64,000 bases of DNA from Streptosporangiales bacterium (GTDB lineage Bacteria; Actinomycetota; Actinomycetes; Streptosporangiales; WHST01), in assembly GCA_009379955.1 (NCBI GenBank), contig WHST01000005.1, forward strand, positions 1 to 64,000, given 5' to 3'. The position numbers and the translations under genes are program-made. Shown here in pieces: positions 1 to 6,285 of the stretch; positions within the stretch are counted from its first letter, which is position 1, and each line of letters opens with the position of its first letter. The notes under the pieces were generated by a model. The model saw only the letters and a list, made by a program, of their open reading frames with translations, did not search any database and was not told where the DNA came from.

Positions 1-2
1 AC

Positions 3-1139
3 GACCCGACCCGTGCCGCGGCGGAGGCCCGGCTGGTGCAGACCGCGACTGAGCTGGATCCGGCGCGGTTGCGGTGTGCGGCCAAACACCTGGGCGCGTG
101 CCTGGACCCCGACGGGGTCCTGGCGACGGAGAAGGAGCAGCAGGAGAACCAGCAGTTCACGATCACCGCGGACCTGCACGGCATGTACGCCCTCCGCGGC
201 CGCCTCGACGCCCCCACCGCCAACGCCGTCACCCTCGCGATCGAGGCCCTGGCCAAGCCGAAACCCGAAGCCGACGGCACCCCCGATCTGCGGACCGCGA
301 CCCGCCGCCGCGCCGAGGCGCTCGGCCAGCTCGCCACCCTCGCTCTCGGGCACCCGGACATGCCCACCAGTGGTGGGTACCGGCCGCAGGTCATCGCCAC
401 CATCACATTGGCTGAACTCCAGGACCGTGTCGGGCTCGCGTGGCTGAACAACGGTGAACCCGTCTCCGTGCAGGAGCTGCTGCAGACCGCGTGCCAGGCC
501 GACGCCGCGCTCGCCGTCTTCGGGCACCACGGGGAGATGCTGCACTACGGCCGGAACAAGCGCCTCGCCCCACCCCCGCTGCGTCGGGCACTGGTCGCCC
601 GCGACGGCGGCTGTGTGGTCCACGGGTGCGACGCGCCACCGCAACACACCGAAGCGCACCACCTCACCTGGTGGTCCCACGGCGGAGCCACCGACATCGA
701 CAACCTCGCGCTGGTCTGCACCGCCCACCACACGGCGGTCCACGACGGCACCGTCCACCTCGCGATGCTCAACGGCCGCCCCCACACAGTGCCACCCAAG
801 TGGCTCGACCCCACCCAGAATCCCCGCCTGAACAGGTGCACGCGCGGCCGCCGTGACCCCGATGCGAGTTGTCAGTCATCCATCGCCGCTGGTGCGGCGA
901 CCCCGGGGCGGGTGACAAGGGTGGACTCGGTCGTGGTGTCGGTCGCTTCGTGGTCGCAACCCGTGAACGGCACCCTCACCGTGTCGGGGCATGGTGAGGG
1001 TGCCGTTCACGTGTGCGCTGCGAGGGTCGTCGGTGGAGCTTCACCTCACCGACGTGGACTTCACCTCGTCCCGGCACGAGGTGAAGTCCACGTTGATCAC
1101 GTGCACGTGATCAAACGGTGCGGGCGGCGAGCCTATTGA
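3..1139 (+). CDS. DUF222-HNH endonuclease domain protein (13E12 repeat family), 5' end outside window
   Basis: The frame is open from the first bases, so the N-terminus lies upstream of the window. The first three quarters is a DUF222-type helical region. It is followed by an HNH nuclease module: a CVVHGCDAPP zinc-type Cys pair, then TEAHHLTWWSHGG, then DIDNLALVCTAHHTAVH. This is the arrangement of the actinobacterial 13E12 repeat proteins, a multicopy family with a presumed DNA endonuclease role whose biology is unresolved. The conserved part ends near position 835 (PPKWLDPTQNPRLNR). The remaining ~100 codons to the TGA at 1137-1139 look non-family and are built over large inverted repeats (962-1011, 1052-1093, 1093-1114). 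The natural stop may have been lost, or this 3' part may be the repeat end of a mobile unit. Family assignment is confident; function is not. Confidence 0.85.
   Translation, partial: DPTRAAAEARLVQTATELDPARLRCAAKHLGACLDPDGVLATEKEQQENQQFTITADLHGMYALRGRLDAPTANAVTLAIEALAKPKPEADGTPDLRTATRRRAEALGQLATLALGHPDMPTSGGYRPQVIATITLAELQDRVGLAWLNNGEPVSVQELLQTACQADAALAVFGHHGEMLHYGRNKRLAPPPLRRALVARDGGCVVHGCDAPPQHTEAHHLTWWSHGGATDIDNLALVCTAHHTAVHDGTVHLAMLNGRPHTVPPKWLDPTQNPRLNRCTRGRRDPDASCQSSIAAGAATPGRVTRVDSVVVSVASWSQPVNGTLTVSGHGEGAVHVCAARVVGGASPHRRGLHLVPARGEVHVDHVHVIKRCGRRAY
962..1011. repeat. Perfect 19-bp inverted repeat, 12-nt loop
   Basis: The arms at 962-980 and 993-1011 are exact reverse complements separated by 12 nt. 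The repeat lies in the low-conservation 3' part of the 13E12 gene. No T-run follows, so it does not look like a standard intrinsic terminator. Confidence 0.9.
1052..1093. repeat. Perfect 18-bp inverted repeat, 6-nt loop
   Basis: The arms at 1052-1069 and 1076-1093 are exact reverse complements around CCCGGC. A partial extra copy of the arm (CTTCACCTCACC) lies just upstream at about 1039-1050. It is the second of three strong dyads in a row. Confidence 0.9.
1093..1114. repeat. Perfect 22-bp palindrome
   Basis: The 22 bases read identically on both strands (core ATCACGTGCACGTGAT) and touch the preceding inverted repeat at base 1093. A gap-free palindrome like this suits a dimeric DNA-binding protein or a cruciform end. 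No partner protein is identified. Confidence 0.9.
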
Positions 1140-1143
1140 CGAT

Positions 1144-1181
1144 TCAGTGTCAGGCGTTGTTATAGGCACGCCTGGCACTGA
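1144..1181. repeat. Dispersed inverted repeat, copy 1 (TCAGTGnCAGGCG family)
   Basis: The 13-bp arms at 1144-1156 and 1169-1181 pair with one G.T wobble, and T1157-A1168 extends the stem. The same arm sequence (CAGTGnCAGGCG / CGCCTGnCACTG) recurs at 45000-45039, so it is a repeated element in this genome. Its right end abuts the truncated hydrolase tail at 1181. Confidence 0.8.
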
Positions 1182-1342
1182 CAAGTCGCGTTCTGCTGGT
1201 GGCGAAGACGTTCGCCGCGGTCGACGGGGCGGGGCACTATCTTCCGTTCGAGGCGCCCGAGGTGCTGCGCGGCTTCGTGCACGAGTGGCTACGTCGCTGT
1301 CGCCGGCCGCAGGGTGAGCGGGAGCCTGCCTATCGTTTTGAT
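1181..1342 (+). pseudogene. Remnant of an alpha/beta hydrolase C-terminus
   Basis: This reads in frame with the hemerythrin gene downstream. It translates to the C-terminal end of an alpha/beta hydrolase: GAGHYLPFEAPEVL, carrying the catalytic-His region, followed by a final amphipathic helix (RGFVHEWLRRC). Everything upstream of this tail is missing and is replaced by the inverted repeats that follow the 13E12 gene. I infer that a hydrolase gene was truncated by insertion or deletion at the repeat. It could instead be translated as an N-terminal extension of the hemerythrin protein from the GTG at 1199. Confidence 0.55.
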
Positions 1343-1864
1343 ATGGACTCCGAGATGCCCGCGCCGCGGGGTGACAGGAACGGCGCGCTGGCGAGGGAGC
1401 TGCTGGCCATCCATCAGTGGTTCAGGCGCGACCTGGCGCTGTTGCAGCGCGCGGTCGCCGCGCTGGCGGACGGGGGCGCACCCGGCGTCGCCGACGCCCG
1501 GGTCGCCGTCGACGAGCTGCGGCGCCGGCAGGAGGTGCAGAGCGTGCAGTCGCGCTGCCTGTCGTTCTGCCGGCACCTGGAGATGCATCATCGGATCGAG
1601 GACGCGTACGTCTTCCCGCGCGTCGTCGACCGTGATCCGGGTCTCGCGCCCGTCGTCGCGCGCCTGATGAGCGAGCACCGGGACATCGCGGGCCGTCTCG
1701 CCCGGCTCGAGGAGGTGGCCGACGCCCTCGCCGGCGAGGCGGAGGTCGCAGCCGTGCGGCCGGTGCTGGAGCGGTTGGCGGCCGATCTGGAGGCCCACCT
1801 CGACTACGAGGAGGAGAACCTCGTGCCCGCGTTCAACGCGATGCCGGAGAGCGCGTTCTTCTGA
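1343..1864 (+). CDS. Hemerythrin HHE cation-binding domain protein
   Basis: This is a 173-residue four-helix hemerythrin-like protein, expected to bind a di-iron centre and act in oxygen, NO or redox sensing or iron handling. Visible ligands include the H of LLAIHQWFRRDL, HLEMHHRIED with VFPRV, the H of LMSEHRDIAGRL, and the HLDYEEENLVPAF helix with its final acidic metal-site residues. I chose the ATG at 1343 because the preceding in-frame codons encode an unrelated hydrolase tail. The GTG at 1199 would give 221 residues. A small membrane protein is convergent 8 bp downstream. A second hemerythrin lies at 3848-4417. Confidence 0.8.
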   Translation: MDSEMPAPRGDRNGALARELLAIHQWFRRDLALLQRAVAALADGGAPGVADARVAVDELRRRQEVQSVQSRCLSFCRHLEMHHRIEDAYVFPRVVDRDPGLAPVVARLMSEHRDIAGRLARLEEVADALAGEAEVAAVRPVLERLAADLEAHLDYEEENLVPAFNAMPESAFF

Positions 1865-1871
1865 CCGGTGG

Positions 1872-2249
1872 TCAGTGGTCGACCGGCGGGCGGGAACGCC
1901 GCGCCGCGCCGAGGGCGAGCACGCCGAGCGCGAGCACGAGCCAGCCGCCCGAGATCGGCTCGGGGATGGAGACGAACAGGCCGATCGCGACGAGTCCCCA
2001 GCCGAGCGCACTGGGCAGGCGGCCGGCGGTCCTCGCGGCCCAGGTGCCGAACGCTCCCAGGGTCAGCATCGCGATCCCGGCGGCCAGGAACCACAGGACG
2101 TATCCGCGTTCCGCGCCGTGGACGGTGGCGACGACACCCTCCGCCGCCATCTCGACGAGGACGCTCCACGAGAACACGACCCCGTAGACGAGGTGGACGA
2201 CGCCGAGCGCGAGTACCAGCCGGGGCGTCCATCGGGTCAGGCCGGACAT
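1872..2249 (-). CDS. Small four-helix membrane protein (DUF6463-like)
   Basis: This is a 125-residue protein with four hydrophobic segments, roughly residues 10-28, 48-66, 80-100 and 106-118. It ends in a short basic tail (RRSRPP). The pattern resembles small actinobacterial integral membrane proteins of the DUF6463 type, with no known function. The ATG at 2249 is preferred over one 18 nt upstream because GAGGAG sits about 8 nt before it. It is convergent with the hemerythrin gene. Confidence 0.6.
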   Translation of the reverse strand: MSGLTRWTPRLVLALGVVHLVYGVVFSWSVLVEMAAEGVVATVHGAERGYVLWFLAAGIAMLTLGAFGTWAARTAGRLPSALGWGLVAIGLFVSIPEPISGGWLVLALGVLALGAARRSRPPVDH

Positions 2250-2298
2250 GGTGTGTCTCCTCAGCACGGGCGACGACGGTCGAGACGCGCGGGCGTGG

Positions 2299-2937
2299 TC
2301 AGCCGAGGTTACCGGTGGCGGGGCGGTCGGCGAGGTAGCGCAGGCCGCGGTCGACGAGCTCGGACCTGATGAGGTCGGCCACGGCGTCGAGGTCGAACCA
2401 CTCGGCGCGGTCGGTGCTGCCGTTCTTCTCGTGCCGCAGCTCGCCGCCGACGACGTGGGCCTCGTAGAAGACGCGCACCGCGTGCATGTCGACCGGGGGC
2501 TTGCGGGTGAACCGCACCCGGCGACCCTCGACGCCGAGCAGCCGGTCGACCGCGCACTCGTAGCCGGTCTCCTCGGTGACCTCGCGGACGACCGCGGCGA
2601 GCGGGTCCTCGCCGTGGTCGAGCCCGCCCCCCGGGGGCCGCCCCTGCCTGATCTGCTCGGTCGTCCGGCCCTCGTACGCGCCGTAGTCCCACTCCCACAG
2701 GTCCGCGTCGACCTCGGCGCCGCGGAGGCCGGCCAACCGCGCGGTCAGCCCTGCGCGCTTCGCGGGACTCACGAACGTGCGCACGACGCCGCGGCGCCGC
2801 AGCGCCGGCAACAGACCGCGTGCCTGATCCTCGCCGTGCGCCGACAGCGGCACGTCGGTGCGTCCGGTGTGTCGGCCGGTACGACTCCACTCCGTCTCGC
2901 CGTGCCGCAACACGATCAGTTCGCCCACGCCCCGCAT
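2299..2937 (-). CDS. Chimera: N-terminal histidine phosphatase half joined to C-terminal Nudix domain
   Basis: Residues 1 to about 100 are the first half of a phosphoglycerate-mutase-like histidine phosphatase: the LIVLRHGETEWS phospho-His motif, then LSAHGEDQAR, VSPAKRA and DYGAYEGRTTEQIR. The second half, with its catalytic His, is absent. At about residue 102 the sequence switches to a Nudix hydrolase with a complete Nudix box (GGLDHGEDPL through REVTEETGY), but without that fold's usual first strands. MutT1-type natural fusions have the opposite order with both domains whole. This looks like an in-frame deletion between two neighbouring genes. The Nudix part might fold poorly and the phosphatase part is probably inactive. 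Confidence 0.7.
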   Translation of the reverse strand: MRGVGELIVLRHGETEWSRTGRHTGRTDVPLSAHGEDQARGLLPALRRRGVVRTFVSPAKRAGLTARLAGLRGAEVDADLWEWDYGAYEGRTTEQIRQGRPPGGGLDHGEDPLAAVVREVTEETGYECAVDRLLGVEGRRVRFTRKPPVDMHAVRVFYEAHVVGGELRHEKNGSTDRAEWFDLDAVADLIRSELVDRGLRYLADRPATGNLG

Positions 2938-2984
2938 CCTTCCGTACGCCGGCGCGCGCAGGCCAGGCGCTGCGGCTCTGGAGG

Positions 2985-3317
2985 TTACCTGCCGAGCGCG
3001 TTCTGCAGCTCACGCTTGGTCATCGTCGACCGGCCCTTGATGTTGCGCTTCTTCGCATCGTTGTACAGCTGGGCCTTGGTGGGCCCGCCTGACCCCTGAC
3101 GGTTTCCGGAACGCTTGCCGCCCCGCTTCTGCGGCGACGCACCCGTGGTCGACACCTTGCTCGCCTGCCGGCTCTCCCCGGACCGGGCCCGGTTCTTGTT
3201 CACGGTCCGCGCGGCGATCTCCTGCGCCCGGTCCTCACCGGCCCCCCGCTGCTTCTTCGCGACCTTGACGTGCTCGTACTGCCGTTCCCGTTTGCTTCCC
3301 CACGCCTGCTGCGGCAT
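2985..3317 (-). CDS. Small basic protein of the 'plasmid stabilization' type (Rho-N/SAP-like C-terminus)
   Basis: This is a 110-residue, very basic protein. The N-terminal half (RQYEHVKVAKKQRG, EIAARTVNKNRA) and a C-terminal helix-extended-helix (TKAQLYNDAKKRNIKG, MTKRELQNALGR) match small proteins often labelled plasmid stabilization protein. The C-terminus resembles the Rho N-terminal/SAP nucleic-acid-binding fold. It probably binds DNA or RNA. The 'plasmid' label is historical, and nothing nearby suggests a plasmid. It is transcribed away from the 3497 gene. Confidence 0.65.
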   Translation of the reverse strand: MPQQAWGSKRERQYEHVKVAKKQRGAGEDRAQEIAARTVNKNRARSGESRQASKVSTTGASPQKRGGKRSGNRQGSGGPTKAQLYNDAKKRNIKGRSTMTKRELQNALGR

Positions 3318-3496
3318 GTCAACTTCTCCTCCCTGCGGCGACTCACGAGGTGTGTGGCACCGCGTTCGGCCTCCCGTCTTCCTACCCCGGTGCGGTCGCC
3401 ACTAACCCGTTGACCAGTCTCGACCCCTTGGTCTACGTTGCGCATAGGTGGTCAAGCAGCGCGCCCCCTTTCCTACGAGCGCGCAGGGGCACGAAG

Positions 3497-3790
3497 ATGA
3501 CCACCCTTCGAGGTACGTTCACTCCACCGTCGTCGCCGGCACCGACCGAGTCGTTGGTGTCCGGGCAACGTGTCGTCCTGGTCGCGGTGGACGAGAAGAC
3601 CGGCCGCTCGCGATACATCCAGGGCTACCGGTGCACCAGCGATGTGTACACCGACCCGACCGGGCGCCGCGTAGTGCGCGTGGCGACCGACGCGGATTGG
3701 TTCGCGTGGATCATCGGCGCCAGCAAGGACGAGTCCGGCGACTGCCCGCACACCCAGCTGTGGCCCGCCGAACTCGTTCGGGCGCATTGA
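3497..3790 (+). CDS. Hypothetical protein, 97 aa
   Basis: A small soluble protein with no recognised domain. The ATG at 3497 follows an AGGGGC Shine-Dalgarno-like stretch. The product is beta-rich and polar (GQRVVLVAVDEKTGRSRYIQ, GRRVVRVATDADWFAW) and ends near CPHTQLWPAELV. It lies 57 bp upstream of the hemerythrin gene on the same strand and may be cotranscribed. Codon use matches its neighbours. Confidence 0.5.
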   Translation: MTTLRGTFTPPSSPAPTESLVSGQRVVLVAVDEKTGRSRYIQGYRCTSDVYTDPTGRRVVRVATDADWFAWIIGASKDESGDCPHTQLWPAELVRAH

Positions 3791-3847
3791 ACCCGCTGAC
3801 GTTCGACCGGCATGACATCCGCACTCTGCTGCCTTGGAGGGAACCCG

Positions 3848-4417
3848 ATGGCTGCCGGCCCAGCACCTGATCTGGTGGACGTGATCATCGCCGATCACCG
3901 TGAGATGGAGGCACTCTTCACCGAGTTGGAGCACGAGCGTAGAGACAGCGACCCAGGGCGGCGCCGCGATCTCGTCGACCATCTGATCACCGAGTTGGTG
4001 CGGCACGCGGTGGCCGAGGAGCAGTACCTGTACCCCGAAGCCCGGGCAGTTCTGTATGACGGCGACGACATCGCCGACCGTGAGCTCGACGAGCACGCCG
4101 CTGCCGAAGCGCTGATGAAGCGTCTGGAAGCCTTCGACGTCACCGTCCCGGAGTTCGCGGTGCTGCTCGCCCAGTTGATCAAACAGACCCGGCAGCGGGT
4201 CGAGGAGCAGGAGGCGAACCTGCTGCCCCGGCTGCGGACCACCTGTGATCCAGCCCGACTCCGCGAGCTCGGCGAGAGGTTCCGGGCCGGCAAGCAGGCA
4301 GCACCGACCCGACCGCATCCGGCAGTGCCTCACACGCCACCGGCCGACAAGATCCTCACGCCCGGAACCGGACTGATCGACCGGCTCCGCGACGCGCTGA
4401 CCGGCCGTGGGAGCTGA
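3848..4417 (+). CDS. Hemerythrin HHE domain protein
   Basis: This is a 189-residue hemerythrin-like protein. Iron-ligand positions are visible in DVIIADHREMEALF, ELVRHAVAEEQYLYPEA, LDEHAAAEALM and EEQEANLLPRL, spanning residues ~10-135. A Pro-rich low-complexity tail follows. This class is common in soil actinobacteria near stress genes and probably buffers iron, oxygen or redox. The ATG at 3848 follows a clear GGAGGG. The neighbours (GAF-ANTAR, SDR) are typical stress-island genes. Confidence 0.85.
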   Translation: MAAGPAPDLVDVIIADHREMEALFTELEHERRDSDPGRRRDLVDHLITELVRHAVAEEQYLYPEARAVLYDGDDIADRELDEHAAAEALMKRLEAFDVTVPEFAVLLAQLIKQTRQRVEEQEANLLPRLRTTCDPARLRELGERFRAGKQAAPTRPHPAVPHTPPADKILTPGTGLIDRLRDALTGRGS

Positions 4418-4449
4418 CCACGACGCCGCATGCCGCACCTCCCCCGCCG

Positions 4450-5258
4450 ATGTTCCGTCACGATGGACCCCTTCGACCTGGGCGCGGTTGCCCGTGGGAC
4501 GGACCCTGTCGTCCAATGCCAGACGCAGCTGCACGCCGCGCACGCATGCGCCCGTTGTACGACCTGCTGGTCGGCGTCGAGTCGGTGCAGGAATTCCTCG
4601 GCGACCTCGCGCGCCTGGCATCCGACGAGATCGACCGGGAACTGTCCTGCGGGCTGACCGTACGGATCGAGGGCGGGCCGATGACGATCGCCAGCAGCGA
4701 CGACTTCGCCGCCCGACTCGACGGGGTGCAGCACACCGCCGGAGAGGGGCCTTGCCTCGAGGCGATGGCCACCGGCCACCCGGTCGAGGTTCCCGACGTC
4801 GCCCGGTGCGAGCGGTGGCGGCCTGGCGCACCTACGGCCTGGCGCACGGACTGACCAAGTCGCTGTCCGTGCCGCTGCCGACCTCGACCGGGGCACCGCT
4901 GGGAGCGTTGAACCTCTACTCGATCAGCGCTGCGAAACTCACCCAGGACGATCATGACGCGGCGGTGGTGTTCGCCGCACAGGCCGCAGGCGCCGTGATG
5001 GTCGCGATACGACTCGCCGAGCAGGCCGAGCTGCTCGACCAGCTGGAACGAGCACTGGAATCCCGCGCGGTGATCAACCAGGCCAAGGGCGTCGTGATGG
5101 CACAGGAACACTGCACCGCCGACCAGGCGTTCGCGATCCTGAGGACCGCGTCCCAGCGGCGCAACACCAAGCTCCGCGACCTCGCGAGGGCCATCGTCAC
5201 CCGCGTCGGCATTCCCGACCCAGGGTCCTCGGACGACAACCCAGGTTCTCGTGGTTGA
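4450..5258 (+). pseudogene. GAF-ANTAR regulator interrupted by a frameshift
   Basis: The first part, read in frame from 4450/4516/4546, is a GAF domain (DLLVGVESVQEFLGDLA, AGEGPCLEAM, EVPDVARCERW). After about position 4815 it continues only in another frame: TYGLAHGLTKSLSVPL for the GAF end, then an intact ANTAR RNA-binding domain (LESRAVINQAKGVVMAQ, ILRTASQRRNTKLRDLA). Adding one base in the GGCCTGG stretch near 4818-4825 would rejoin both halves, so a 1-nt deletion or a sequencing error is likely. ANTAR proteins act as transcription antiterminators. A functional product is not expected unless the frameshift is an artefact. Confidence 0.75.
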
Positions 5259-5307
5259 GCGACGACACCCCGGGTAGGCCCGATCCGAGCCGACACCAGG
5301 ATGGAGC

Positions 5308-6207
5308 GTGACGATGTCGAACGATCAGCACGAGCAGCAGCATCCGCGCCATCAGCATCCGCGACCTGACTTCCCCGAGCAGGCGCAGCCGCATCCGGGG
5401 CTGGACTCCGCGATGGACCCCGAGCCCGACTACGGGTACGAGACGTACCGCGGCCTCGGCCGGCTCGAAGGGAAGACCGCGGTCATCACCGGTGGAGACT
5501 CCGGAATCGGCCGCGCCGTGGCGCTCGCATTCGCGCGCGAGGGAGCCGACATCGCGTTCTCGTACCTCGACGCGGAGAAGTCCGACGCCGACCAGACCGT
5601 ACGGGTCGTCGAGGACGCCGGCCGCTCCGCCGTCGCCGTCCCCGCCGACATCAGCGAGCCCGACGCGTGCACGCAGATCGTCGAACGTGCAGTGCAACGG
5701 TTCGGCCAGGTGGACGTGCTCGTCAACAACGCGGCCTACCAGATGGCGTTCGACGGGATCGAGTCGATTCCCGCCGACCTGCTCGTGCACACGTTCAAGA
5801 CCAACATCATCGCGATGTTCTGGATGTGCCAGGCGGCCCTGCCGCACATGCCCGAGGGCGGGTCGATCATCAACGTCGCGTCGATCCAGGCGCACAAGCC
5901 GTCGCCGCCGCTGCTGCCGTACGCCTCGACCAAGGGCGCGATCGTCACCTTCACCAAAGGGCTGTCACAGGAGCTGATCGAACGCGGCATCAGGGTCAAT
6001 GCGGTCGCACCCGGGCCGGTCTGGACGCCGATCATCCCCGCGTCGATGTCGGAGGAGAAGACCGCGCAGTTCGGCAAGAACGCGCCCGTCGGACGCCCCG
6101 GACAGCCCGTCGAGCTCGCACCGGCCTTCGTCTTCCTCGCCTCCCAGGAGTCGAGCTTCGTCAACGGCGAGGTGCTCGGCGTCACCGGCGGCCAGCTCAT
6201 GCCGTGA
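5308..6207 (+). CDS. SDR family oxidoreductase (YghA/GSP39-like)
   Basis: This is a 299-residue short-chain dehydrogenase/reductase with a ~50-residue His/Pro-rich leader typical of the YghA/general-stress-protein-39 group. It has the NAD(P) motif TGGDSGIG, the NNAA motif, the INVAS strand and the YASTKG catalytic Tyr/Lys. The C-terminal AFVFLAS and NGEVLGVTGG are also classic. The substrate is unknown; close relatives are stress-induced aldehyde or alcohol oxidoreductases. Translation starts at GTG 5308 or ATG 5314, after a GGATGGAG Shine-Dalgarno. Confidence 0.9.
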   Translation: MTMSNDQHEQQHPRHQHPRPDFPEQAQPHPGLDSAMDPEPDYGYETYRGLGRLEGKTAVITGGDSGIGRAVALAFAREGADIAFSYLDAEKSDADQTVRVVEDAGRSAVAVPADISEPDACTQIVERAVQRFGQVDVLVNNAAYQMAFDGIESIPADLLVHTFKTNIIAMFWMCQAALPHMPEGGSIINVASIQAHKPSPPLLPYASTKGAIVTFTKGLSQELIERGIRVNAVAPGPVWTPIIPASMSEEKTAQFGKNAPVGRPGQPVELAPAFVFLASQESSFVNGEVLGVTGGQLMP

Positions 6208-6285
6208 CGAGCCTCTCACCGGGCTCGGGCTCGTGAGGTTGCGCTAGGGTCACCGAGACGGGGACGGCTCGGTGGAGGACCTGGG

